Below, one piece after another: positions 34,306-43,365 of a stretch of 64,000 bases of DNA. The stretch is taken from contig NZ_OZ245846.1 in NCBI RefSeq assembly GCF_965228935.1, forward strand, positions 744,001 through 808,000, written 5' to 3'. Position 1 is the stretch's first letter; each line of letters starts with the position of its first letter. The translations under genes and the position numbers were made by a program. The notes below the pieces were generated by a model. That model was not told the DNA's origin. It saw only the letters and a list, made by a program, of their open reading frames with translations, and did not search any database. Source of the DNA: Ulvibacterium sp965228935. Lineage in GTDB: Bacteria > Bacteroidota > Bacteroidia > Flavobacteriales > Flavobacteriaceae.

Positions 34306-35577
34306 ATGGATAAGGGTAAAAGCTATTTTCCAGGTAGGGTCTTTATGGTACTGGGCACTTTTTTGTTGTCCCTTTTATTGTATATCGATCGGGTATGCAT
34401 TTCGGTGGCCAAGGAACCCATAGCCGGCGAATTGCTATTGACCGACAAGCAGATGGGCTGGGTACTTTCCGTATTTGCCTTGGGCTACGCCCTGTTTCAA
34501 ACCCCGAGTGGTATGCTCGCGGATAGGTTTGGCCCTCGTAAAATCTTGGCTTCCATTGTAACCATTTGGTCGTTTTTTACTGCATTGACCGGTATGGTAT
34601 GGAATTTTGTCTCCTTGCTGGTGGTACGCTTGCTTTTCGGGGCCGGGGAGGCCGGGGCCTTTCCGGGAATGTCGCGGGCCATTTATACGTGGATTCCCAT
34701 GACCGAGAGGGGGCTGGTTACGGGAATAAATTTCTCCGGATCACGTTTGGGAGCAGCCTTTGCCCTTCCCTTTGTTGCCTGGCTTATCGATTCGTACGGG
34801 TGGCGAACTTCCTTTGTGGTATTGGGAATCATAGGCCTTCTCTGGGCCTTGTTGTGGTACTTCCTTTTTAGGGACAATCCAGAGGACCATCCTTATTTGA
34901 GTAAAAGGGAAAAGGAAAAAATAGTCAATACGCGCCAACAGGATTCCAAAGATGAATCCATATCCCAATTGACTTTTGGAAGGATAATAGAATCCAAGAA
35001 TATGTGGTTGGCTATGGGACAATACTTCTGTAGCAACTTTACGTTTTTCTTTGCGCTGACATGGCTTTTCCCCCATATTAAATCCACCTATGGATTGGAC
35101 AATCTTGAAGCCGGATTTTATGCCGCGGCGCCCCTAGTCTTTGGAGCCCTTGGAAATTGGTTCTCCGGTGGGTTGAGCGATGCCATCTATAAAAAGGGTA
35201 AATGGCGAAGTTCGCGCGTTCTATCGGCATCCATGGGTTTTGCCCTAGCCGCGTTGGGGCTCCTGGCCAGTGTACATATGGAAACCGCCTTGGGGGCCAT
35301 TCTATTTTTGAGCTTGGCCATTTTTGGGGCCGATATGACCATACCACCATCCTGGTCCTTTTGTGTGGACATCGGACGCCGAAATTCCGGGGCCGTATCG
35401 GGAACCATGAACATGGCGGGTAATATTGGAGCATTTATAACCGCCCTCCTTTTTCCGTATTTACAAGACTGGACCGGTTCCGTGGAAACTTTCTTTTATG
35501 TCGGTGCCATTTTTAATATAATCGCTATCTTCCTATGGCTCAGGGTACGACCGGAAAAACCGATCGAAGCATATTGA
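34306..35577 (+). CDS. MFS transporter, anion:cation symporter (acid sugar) family
   Basis: The 423-residue protein has about 12 hydrophobic helices and the MFS loop motif GMLADRFGPRK (about 67-77). The IDRVCISVA start of helix 1 and the GAFPGMSRAIYTWIPMTERG segment are typical of the ACS family (galactonate, glucarate, tartrate and hexuronate carriers). It lies 2 bp after the kinase and 1 bp before the oxidoreductase, so uptake of the operon's acid sugar is the likely role. Confidence 0.9.
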   Translation: MDKGKSYFPGRVFMVLGTFLLSLLLYIDRVCISVAKEPIAGELLLTDKQMGWVLSVFALGYALFQTPSGMLADRFGPRKILASIVTIWSFFTALTGMVWNFVSLLVVRLLFGAGEAGAFPGMSRAIYTWIPMTERGLVTGINFSGSRLGAAFALPFVAWLIDSYGWRTSFVVLGIIGLLWALLWYFLFRDNPEDHPYLSKREKEKIVNTRQQDSKDESISQLTFGRIIESKNMWLAMGQYFCSNFTFFFALTWLFPHIKSTYGLDNLEAGFYAAAPLVFGALGNWFSGGLSDAIYKKGKWRSSRVLSASMGFALAALGLLASVHMETALGAILFLSLAIFGADMTIPPSWSFCVDIGRRNSGAVSGTMNMAGNIGAFITALLFPYLQDWTGSVETFFYVGAIFNIIAIFLWLRVRPEKPIEAY

Positions 35578-35578
35578 T

Positions 35579-36604
35579 ATGGAAAAATTGAAAGGAGTAG
35601 GTATCGGTGCCGGTTATTTTAGTCAGTTTCATTATGATGCTTGGCAGCGTTCGAAAACGGCCTATATCGCTGCTCTTTGTGATGTATCCCCTGGAAATGC
35701 ACAGAAAACAGCTTCGGCCCATGGTATAGAAAAAACATATGCCAGCGTCCGTGAAATGCTCGAGGAGGAACGTCCCGATTTCGTGGACATCATCACCCCT
35801 CCGGAAACCCATTTGGAACTGTGTTCTTTGGTGGCGAATTATGGAATTCCGGTAATCTGTCAAAAACCCTTTGGTGGAAATCTAGATACTGCCAAGGAAA
35901 TCGTCCATCTTTTTAACGAAAAGAACCTCCGTCTCATAGTCCATGAAAATTTTCGCTTTCAGCCCTGGTTCCGCGAAATCAAATCCCACATAGATAAGGG
36001 TCTACTCGGTAATAGGCTACATACTTTAAACTTTAGGCTACGCACAGGGGACGGCTGGCAGGACGATGCCTATATGAACAGGCAGCCTTATTTCCGGACC
36101 ATGGAAAAACTGTTCGTCTATGAAACCGGCGTCCATTATATCGATACCTTCCGCTACCTGGCAGGGGAGGTGAAAAAAGTATATGCCAAATTGGGCCGAT
36201 TGAATAAAAACATAAAGGGGGAGGACTTGGCTTGGGTACATTTTGAGTTTAGCAACGGAGCCTTGGGGCTGATGGACGCAAACCGATACAATGAAAACAC
36301 TGCCGAGAATCCGAGGTACACCTTCGGTGAAATGTTGGTGGAAGGAAATCGGGGGAGTATTTGGCTAAACACCGACGGTTCCCTTGTCCATAAACCCCTA
36401 GGGCAACCCGAAGCCGTAGTGAACTATAAAAGAGGGAAAAAAGGGTTTGCCGGAGACTGTGTTTATGCCGCACAGGAGCATTACACGGACTGTTTGTTGC
36501 ATAACAAAACAGCGGAATCGGAAGGATCTCTGTATATAAGAAATCTGGAAATTCAAAAAGCCATTTACACTTCAAACGCCGAAGGAATCCCTGTTTTACT
36601 TTAA
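35579..36604 (+). CDS. Cytosolic Gfo/Idh/MocA-family oxidoreductase
   Basis: The 341-residue protein has no export signal. It has GVGIGAGYFSQFHYDAW near the start (nucleotide loop), the EKP motif altered to QKP (VICQKPFGGN at about 94-103, Lys kept) and a C-terminal domain with the family His in YETGVHYIDTFRYLAG. It ends the acid-sugar operon, starting 1 bp after the MFS stop. The substrate is probably an intermediate of the same pathway. The 182 bp after its stop contain no gene and presumably the promoter of the next unit. Confidence 0.85.
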   Translation: MEKLKGVGIGAGYFSQFHYDAWQRSKTAYIAALCDVSPGNAQKTASAHGIEKTYASVREMLEEERPDFVDIITPPETHLELCSLVANYGIPVICQKPFGGNLDTAKEIVHLFNEKNLRLIVHENFRFQPWFREIKSHIDKGLLGNRLHTLNFRLRTGDGWQDDAYMNRQPYFRTMEKLFVYETGVHYIDTFRYLAGEVKKVYAKLGRLNKNIKGEDLAWVHFEFSNGALGLMDANRYNENTAENPRYTFGEMLVEGNRGSIWLNTDGSLVHKPLGQPEAVVNYKRGKKGFAGDCVYAAQEHYTDCLLHNKTAESEGSLYIRNLEIQKAIYTSNAEGIPVLL

Positions 36605-36786
36605 TCGGAAAATGTGAAAAAAGGGTATCTCCCATCCATCTCAACTACAAATTGATTTCCAAATACCGGAAACAAGCTCCATCCCAGGACTGTCTTTTCA
36701 ATTCATTCCATATCGAAGTTCCAGAAACTAGGGGTAATTGATTATTCCCTAGAAGGGTATCCCGCTAAATTTCAGTAAATTGAGGC

Positions 36787-39357
36787 ATGGTTCCCAGTGA
36801 CTTTAAAATTGTTACGAGGTTTGCGAAAAATTTGTTTTTTTGGATAGTTCTTATGGGGTTCGTCGGTTGCGGCCCTCAAATGCCGGAAACCGTAAAACTG
36901 GCCTACGAAGAACTTCCGGAGAAAATTGATTTTAACTTTCATGTACGACCAATCTTATCAGATCGCTGTTTTGCCTGCCACGGTCCCGATGAAAATGCAA
37001 GAAAGGCCAATCTTAGATTGGATACCGAAGAGGGGTTGTTTTCAATGCTGAAAGGCAAGGAAAAGTTTCCAATCGTGCCAGGCAAACCTGGAGATAGCGA
37101 GGTCGTTGAACGTGTCCTTCATGATGACCCGGAAATGATTATGCCTACTCCCGAAAGCAATCTAACCCTGACCGATACCGAAAAAGCTACCTTGCTAAAA
37201 TGGGTGGAACAAGGCGCCGAATGGAAAACCCACTGGGCCTTCAATGCCCCCGTAAAGGCCCCTCTTCCCAAAGTAAACAAACCCTCTTGGACAAGGAACG
37301 AAATAGATTATTTTGTGCTGGACAAGTTGGAATCCGTAGGATTGTCACCCTCCGAAGAGGCCGATAAAGAAACGCTTATTAGACGGCTTTCTTTTGATCT
37401 GAATGGACTACCGCCCACCCCGGAAGAAGTCCGTGCGTTTAAGAACGATACGTCCCCCAATGCCTATGAAAAATTGGTCGATCGGCTTTTGGCTTCTCCC
37501 CGATATGGTGAACGATGGGCCTGGGAATGGTTGGATGTGGCCCGTTATGCCGACACCAATGGGTTCCAAGGTGATGCCACACGTGATATGTGGCCATGGC
37601 GGGATTGGGTAATCCAGGCCTTTAACAACAATATGCCCTATGATGAATTCACTATTAAACAACTGGCTGGAGATCTTTTACCCAACGCTACCCGGAACGA
37701 TATTTTGGCTACGGGTTTTAATCGCAACCATACCTATAATACCGAAGGTGGGAGTATTCCCGAAGAAACTCGCGTAACAAATGTCTTTGACCGGGTGGAG
37801 ACCACAGGAACAACTTGGTTGGGGCTTACCATGAACTGTGCACGTTGCCATGACCACAAGTACGATCAAATTACTCAAAAGGAATATTACCAAATGTTCG
37901 ATTACTTCAATCAGACCTCCGAAGAAGGTGGAGGTTGGGGAGGAAAACAAAAACCCTTGCTCGGTCTAAGTCCTGAAGAAGAGTTTAGGAAAAATCAAAA
38001 ACTTCAGAAATATGTAGATGAATTGGTCGCCCAGGTAGAGATCTTTGAAAATGAAAACTACCCAAGGGAACCTGGAGTACCTATGTCCGAGGCTGAGGCC
38101 ATTAAAAAACTGAAGGGTCTTGATACCCGTATCCTAATAAATCCCCCAGATAAAAGGGGAACGGGGAGTTACAAGCAATTGGCCAACTACTTTAGGAACG
38201 TACACCCTAAATATGGCCAATTATTGGATCAGGTATATAGGGCCATGCAGACTTATGACAAGGCTACCGCCCATACCACTCAGGTAATGGTAATGGACGA
38301 GGCGGAAGAACCCCGAATCACCTATGTTCTTGACCGGGGCGGCTATGATAAACCCAGGATGGACGAACCGATAATCCGGGATGTCCCGGCCATATTGCCC
38401 CCAATACCCGGGAACACCGAAAATAACCGTTTGGCATTGGCGCAATGGATCGTATCCAAGGAGCAACCGTTGACGGCAAGGGTGACCATAAATCGGTATT
38501 GGCAAGCCTTTTTCGGAAAGGGTATCGTAAAGACCATAGACGATTTTGGCGTTCAGAGTACGTTGCCCAGTCACCCGGAGCTGTTGGATTGGTTGGCCGT
38601 GGATTTTCAGGAAAACGGTTGGGATTTAAAGGCTTTGTTCAAGAAAATTGTGATGAGTGCCACCTATAGACAAGCTTCCAAATTCAGTAGTGAATTGCTG
38701 GAAATAGATCCCGAAAATCGCTATCTGGCCAGGGCCACAAGGATGCGATTGCCGTCCTGGATGCTTCGGGATCAAGTGCTTTATGTAAGCGGACTTTTGG
38801 TGGATAGTATAGGTGGAAAACCCGTTAAACCCTATCAGCCAAAAGGGGTTTGGGAAGAAGCTACTTTTGGCTTCATCAACTACGAACAAGACCATGGGGA
38901 TGATCTGTATCGAAAAAGTCTGTACACTTTCTGGAGGCGCATCGTTGGGCCGACCTTTATCTTCGACAATTCACCGAGACAGGTCTGTACGGTAAAAAAA
39001 CAGGATACCAACACCCCTTTGCACGCCCTTACCACCTTGAATGATATCACCTATATGGAAGCTTCACGGGTTATGGCGGAAAAAGTACTGACCGCAAAGA
39101 CCAAGGATGACGAACGTATCCGTTTTCTTTTTGAATGGGCCACGGCAAGGGCTCCAAATGCGAAGGAAATGGGAGTTTTGAAAAACCGATTGATAGAACT
39201 TCGCTCGGATTATCAATCCCTTCCCGAAGAAGCCCGAAAACTGATTGCAATTGGGGAATATCCCATAGACACAAACTTAGCGGTAACGGATTATGCAGCC
39301 TACACCGCATTAAGTTCCCTTGTATTCAATTTGGATGAAACGATAACAAGACAGTAA
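36787..39357 (+). CDS. PSCyt1-PSCyt2(DUF1549)-PSD1(DUF1553) lipoprotein
   Basis: The 856-residue protein has a lipoprotein signal (MGFVGCGP) and a planctomycete-type cytochrome c domain with CFACH at 61-65. A PSCyt2/DUF1549 domain follows at about 170-390, including YGERWAWEWLDVARYADTNG and a second CARCH near residue 350 in MNCARCHDHKYDQI. The PSD1/DUF1553 domain lies at about 565-820 (RVTINRYWQAFFGKG, DEAS-type tail). Two haem c sites are expected. The TAATG overlap couples it to the DUF1501 gene, the standard partner. The pair is typical of planctomycetes and of some marine Bacteroidota; its function is unknown, probably periplasmic oxidation. Confidence 0.9.
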   Translation: MVPSDFKIVTRFAKNLFFWIVLMGFVGCGPQMPETVKLAYEELPEKIDFNFHVRPILSDRCFACHGPDENARKANLRLDTEEGLFSMLKGKEKFPIVPGKPGDSEVVERVLHDDPEMIMPTPESNLTLTDTEKATLLKWVEQGAEWKTHWAFNAPVKAPLPKVNKPSWTRNEIDYFVLDKLESVGLSPSEEADKETLIRRLSFDLNGLPPTPEEVRAFKNDTSPNAYEKLVDRLLASPRYGERWAWEWLDVARYADTNGFQGDATRDMWPWRDWVIQAFNNNMPYDEFTIKQLAGDLLPNATRNDILATGFNRNHTYNTEGGSIPEETRVTNVFDRVETTGTTWLGLTMNCARCHDHKYDQITQKEYYQMFDYFNQTSEEGGGWGGKQKPLLGLSPEEEFRKNQKLQKYVDELVAQVEIFENENYPREPGVPMSEAEAIKKLKGLDTRILINPPDKRGTGSYKQLANYFRNVHPKYGQLLDQVYRAMQTYDKATAHTTQVMVMDEAEEPRITYVLDRGGYDKPRMDEPIIRDVPAILPPIPGNTENNRLALAQWIVSKEQPLTARVTINRYWQAFFGKGIVKTIDDFGVQSTLPSHPELLDWLAVDFQENGWDLKALFKKIVMSATYRQASKFSSELLEIDPENRYLARATRMRLPSWMLRDQVLYVSGLLVDSIGGKPVKPYQPKGVWEEATFGFINYEQDHGDDLYRKSLYTFWRRIVGPTFIFDNSPRQVCTVKKQDTNTPLHALTTLNDITYMEASRVMAEKVLTAKTKDDERIRFLFEWATARAPNAKEMGVLKNRLIELRSDYQSLPEEARKLIAIGEYPIDTNLAVTDYAAYTALSSLVFNLDETITRQ

Positions 39358-40841
39358 TGGATAAAGCGATGAGACATCCTTTTGAGGAATATCAAGCGGG
39401 TATGACCCGACGGAATTTTTTTGGGAAAATGGCACAGGGTATCGGGGTAGCCGCCTTGGGAAGCATGTTAAATCCCTTATCGGTCTTGGCTTCAAACTCA
39501 GGCCAGGGAAGATTAACCGGGAACGGATCGGGACTTCCCCATTTTGCCCCAAAGGCCAAAAGGGTCATCTATCTTTTCCAAAATGGCGCACCTTCCCACA
39601 TCGACCTTTTTGATTACAAGCCTATTCTCAAAAAATGGCACGGCACCCAAATACCGGATTCACTGACCGCGGGAAAGCGTTTTTCCACCATGACCGGTGA
39701 GCAGACCGAACGCCCCGTAATCGCGGAAATTGCCAATTTTGCGCAACATGGCCAAAGTGGTGCGTGGGTTTCCGATTTCATGCCCGAAACGGCGAAAATT
39801 GCCGATGAGCTTTGTTTCATTAAATCCATGTACACCGAGTCGGTGAACCATGCCCCGGCCATTACTTTTTTCCTCACCGGTTCCGAACAGCCCGGAAGGC
39901 CAAGTATGGGATCTTGGCTGACCTATGGCCTAGGCAGTACGGCCAAAGACCTCCCGGATTTCGTAGCCATGACATCGCGCGATAAGGAGGCCAGTTGTGG
40001 TCAGATTTTCTATGATTACTATTGGGGCAGTGGATTTTTGCCCAGTAAGTTTCAAGGAGTAAAATTCCGGGGCGGAGGAGACCCAGTGCTTTACTTAAAA
40101 AATCCGGAAGGGATGAGTCGCGAAATGCGCCGAAAGATTCTGGATGATATGCAGATCCTTAACCAGCATAACTACGATGAATTTGGCGATCCGGAGATAC
40201 AGACCCGTATTGCGCAATACGAGATGGCCTACAAAATGCAAATGAGTGTACCGGAGCTTACCGATTTTTCCGATGAGCCACAACACATTTTGGATATGTA
40301 CGGCCCCGATGTACACCGTAAGGGCAGTTTTGCCTATAATTGCCTTATGGCACGGCGCCTTGCCGAGAGGGATGTGCGTTTTATTCAATGCATGCACGCC
40401 GGATGGGACCAACACCGAAACCTCAACTACCAATTAAAAATTCAATGCCAGGATACAGACCGGCCCAGTGCCGCACTCATCAAAGACCTAAAGCAACGGG
40501 GTATGTTGGAGGATACTTTGGTCATCTGGGGCGGTGAATTTGGCCGGACTCCCTTTTTACAGGGCAATATCGCCGACTATCGGAATTGGGGCCGGGATCA
40601 TCATCCCTATGTATTTACCATTTGGATGGCCGGGGCCGGTGTAAAACCGGGTATTTCCTATGGTGCTTCGGACGACTTCGGTTTTAATCCAGTGGAAGGG
40701 AATGTACATGTACACGACTTTCAGGCCACGGTAATGCATCTGATGGGTATAGACCATGAACAATTTACATTCAAACACCAAGGAAGACGTTACCGGCTCA
40801 CCGATGTTCACGGTCATGTGGTAAAAGATGTCCTATCCTAA
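39357..40841 (+). CDS. DUF1501-domain protein, Tat-exported
   Basis: The 494-residue protein has a twin-arginine motif (GMTRRNFFGKM) with a hydrophobic core to about 45. The DUF1501 domain is sulfatase/alkaline-phosphatase-like: FQNGAPSHIDLFDYKP at about 64-79, ESVNHAPAITFFLTG, the HAGWDQH segment and WGGEFGRTPF with DHHPYVFTIWMAGAG. The family is regarded as related to the phosphatase superfamily but has no proven substrate. Translation is coupled to the DUF1553 gene by an ATG overlapping its stop. Confidence 0.9.
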   Translation: MDKAMRHPFEEYQAGMTRRNFFGKMAQGIGVAALGSMLNPLSVLASNSGQGRLTGNGSGLPHFAPKAKRVIYLFQNGAPSHIDLFDYKPILKKWHGTQIPDSLTAGKRFSTMTGEQTERPVIAEIANFAQHGQSGAWVSDFMPETAKIADELCFIKSMYTESVNHAPAITFFLTGSEQPGRPSMGSWLTYGLGSTAKDLPDFVAMTSRDKEASCGQIFYDYYWGSGFLPSKFQGVKFRGGGDPVLYLKNPEGMSREMRRKILDDMQILNQHNYDEFGDPEIQTRIAQYEMAYKMQMSVPELTDFSDEPQHILDMYGPDVHRKGSFAYNCLMARRLAERDVRFIQCMHAGWDQHRNLNYQLKIQCQDTDRPSAALIKDLKQRGMLEDTLVIWGGEFGRTPFLQGNIADYRNWGRDHHPYVFTIWMAGAGVKPGISYGASDDFGFNPVEGNVHVHDFQATVMHLMGIDHEQFTFKHQGRRYRLTDVHGHVVKDVLS

Positions 40842-40945
40842 CAACTATGAACAAACTTTTGGGAAGGCATCGTTTCGAAACTGATGCTAAGCTTTAGAAT
40901 CACTGAGAATCATAAAATCAGGACTAGGAACCGATGACCACGGCG

Positions 40946-41599
40946 CTATGGCAAGACCTTGACCATGATATCCTTATAATACACTATACTCTCCGGATCA
41001 TGTCCTTGTAACGCAAAGGTTCCGCCATTTAGGATACGGTGCTTGTCCCCTTCCCCCCTGTTCGGGTTTTCCGGTTCCGTATAATCCACTACTACGATAT
41101 CATTTATTTTGACTATTATCCGTTTGCCTTCTACCTTGACGTATTCCGTATACCAGACATCGTCCTTTACATATTTTTCCTTAACATCCACAATGGCGTA
41201 TAAGCTGCCCGTTCTTCTCCAGTCCTTCTGGGTATTATTGACCTGGACTTCATAACCGTGTGCCGGCCATCCATCTTCCTGAAACCGGGTATGGATATAG
41301 ATTCCGGAATTTGCGCTAGGTTTGGTCATCACTGATGCCTTAAATTCAAAATTTTTAAAGTGATGGCCTTCCACATCGCCCGCATAGAACAAATGGGCCC
41401 TGGGACCGGCCACTTTTATGGCACCGTCTTCCACGGAAAAGGTAGAAGCATTTTTACCCACTTTCCATCCATCAAAATTTTTCCCATTGAACAAGGAGAC
41501 CCAGCCTTTACTATTGTTTTTCGCTTTCTGGCCCTGGGTGCCCGTAAAAACTCCTACGCAGATCAGTACCGACAAGGCGTATTTTAAAATATATCTCAT
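40946..41599 (-). CDS. Exported DUF1080 protein (3-keto-disaccharide hydrolase family)
   Basis: The start is taken at the ATG at 41599 that gives the signal peptide MRYILKYALSVLICVGVFTG; an upstream TTG extension is not needed. The 217-residue protein has the concanavalin-like DUF1080 fold: SLFNGKNFDGWKV at about 32-44, NSGIYIHTRF, HGYEVQVNNTQ and the C-terminal GGTFALQGHDPESIVYYKDI. Members cleave 3-keto-glycosides or bind sugars. Exported Gfo/Idh/MocA enzymes that could make such keto-sugars are encoded at 5126 and 6487. It is monocistronic and convergent with the DUF1501 gene. Confidence 0.88.
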   Translation of the reverse strand: MRYILKYALSVLICVGVFTGTQGQKAKNNSKGWVSLFNGKNFDGWKVGKNASTFSVEDGAIKVAGPRAHLFYAGDVEGHHFKNFEFKASVMTKPSANSGIYIHTRFQEDGWPAHGYEVQVNNTQKDWRRTGSLYAIVDVKEKYVKDDVWYTEYVKVEGKRIIVKINDIVVVDYTEPENPNRGEGDKHRILNGGTFALQGHDPESIVYYKDIMVKVLP

Positions 41600-41744
41600 T
41601 TGCTTGTTATTTTGAACTTTCAACTTGTTTTACAAAATATAAAAAATAAATCCGGAATGCTTCAAAGTATCCCATACAAATGGTTTTATAGGAGCATATA
41701 ACGAACAGCCTCAAGTCGGTCGATTTCACCACTTCCATTTGAAT

Positions 41745-43130
41745 CTATCTTGCCATTTTCTTTAAATCCTCATAGAGACTTCGTTGACTCTTCAATACAT
41801 CGGCATATTCGGGATCTGGGGCTAGATTATTCTCTTCCAAGGGGTCATTGGATAAATCGTATAACTCTTCGTAATCGTGTTCCGTATATTTAATATACTT
41901 AAGCTCGGTACTTATTACCCCTTCCGATACAGGTATTTTGGGGCTTCCAAAAAAAGAATGTTCGTAGAAAAAAGAAGAACGGGTACTCTCGTTGTTCTTT
42001 ACTACACCAATAAGATCCAGTCCTTGCATCGATTCCGGTCGATCAATTCCGGCAAATCCCAAAATTGTAGGGGCAATATCTATGTTTAGGGCTATTTGGT
42101 CCTTTCTCCCTTTTGGGCCTCCTTCCCTGGGATCGTATATGATGAGGGGAACACGCACCGATTCCTCATAGGGGTACCATTTTCCGGCAAGACCGTGCTC
42201 TCCCAGGAACATTCCGTTATCCCCCATAAAAACAATAACCGTATTTTTGTCCAATCCTTTTTCTTTCAACTGTTTCCTAAGGGCACCCACTACATCGTCT
42301 ACTCCGGTCAGGAGTCTATAATAATTTTTGACGCTTCGTTGGTACTTCTCCGGAGTATCGAACCGAAGTTTCCAACGCTCGCGCCCAATGTTTTCATCCG
42401 TACGGAAAAAGTCGGGAAAGGATTCCCAATATTTCGGATCGGCCGTTTTTGGTTCAGGTATTGTTACTTCCTTATAGTAATCCGCATATCTTGGGTTGGG
42501 TATAAACTGCCGTTCATCCCCATCTTGCACATGGGGCGCTTTAAAACTGACCGAAAGACAAAAGGGTCGATCATCTACTTCATTAATAAAAGTTTCAATG
42601 TTATTGGCGACCAGATCCGTATAATGGATATAGTTTCCGTTTTCATCGGTGTTTTCATAATGGGGCTGACTCTTTTCGGTACAGGCCCAAAAATCGAATA
42701 AGGCCTTTGGATGCACTTTGGCCTCCCCAACACCATATTTACCTATAAAGCCAATTTTATAGCCGTTGTTTTTTAATCTTATGGGATAGGTATCTTCCAA
42801 AGCATCTGCGGAAAGACCCGTTTTAAAATCGTGGATCCCGTGCCTCGATTCATACTGGCCGGTAAGCATGCTGGCACGGCTAATGGCACATATGGAAGTG
42901 GTTACATAAGCATTTTTGAAAAGAAGCCCATTGTTGGCCAGTTCATCCAAATGGGGTGTCTTTAGAATGGTATTCCCCATAGCGCCCAAGGCGTCCCAGC
43001 GTTGGTCGTCCGTAAGCAAATAGATAATATTGGGTTTATCCGGTCTTGCTTTTTTAGGCTTCTCGGAACAACCTTGGATTGCCAGCGACAAGATGATAAT
43101 CTGCGCATATACTCTGAAAGATGAAAACAT
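41745..43130 (-). CDS. Sulfatase lipoprotein with atypical maturation motif
   Basis: The start at 43130 is chosen because it gives a lipoprotein signal (FSSFRVYAQIIILSLAIQGC). The 461-residue protein has the sulfatase metal motif LLTDDQRWDA, GKYGVG, DNGMFLGEHGLAGKWYPYEE and the expected C-terminal part. The formylglycine site is CAISR followed by ASMLTGQ; the third residue is Ile where Pro or Ala is usual, but the Cys and Arg are retained. It should desulfate a glycan at the cell surface or in the periplasm if matured. It stands alone, with 120-157-bp spacers on either side. Confidence 0.88.
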   Translation of the reverse strand: MFSSFRVYAQIIILSLAIQGCSEKPKKARPDKPNIIYLLTDDQRWDALGAMGNTILKTPHLDELANNGLLFKNAYVTTSICAISRASMLTGQYESRHGIHDFKTGLSADALEDTYPIRLKNNGYKIGFIGKYGVGEAKVHPKALFDFWACTEKSQPHYENTDENGNYIHYTDLVANNIETFINEVDDRPFCLSVSFKAPHVQDGDERQFIPNPRYADYYKEVTIPEPKTADPKYWESFPDFFRTDENIGRERWKLRFDTPEKYQRSVKNYYRLLTGVDDVVGALRKQLKEKGLDKNTVIVFMGDNGMFLGEHGLAGKWYPYEESVRVPLIIYDPREGGPKGRKDQIALNIDIAPTILGFAGIDRPESMQGLDLIGVVKNNESTRSSFFYEHSFFGSPKIPVSEGVISTELKYIKYTEHDYEELYDLSNDPLEENNLAPDPEYADVLKSQRSLYEDLKKMAR

Positions 43131-43365
43131 GGGGGTACTGAATTGAGTCTTGTGTTCCGTAAGATAAGGACAATTTATCTGTGGACAAAAAAGTATCCGA
43201 GGAAGCACACATAGTTTAGCGTCTGCGCGGTAAATAAAAATCGATTTGGGGTCTATGAATTAATCATAATACTTCTACTTCTTTTATAAAAATGGCCTTA
43301 TATTACCAATAAAGCTTAGTCTAAATCTTGGATGATCATTAAGCCCCAAAATCTAAAATGCCATA

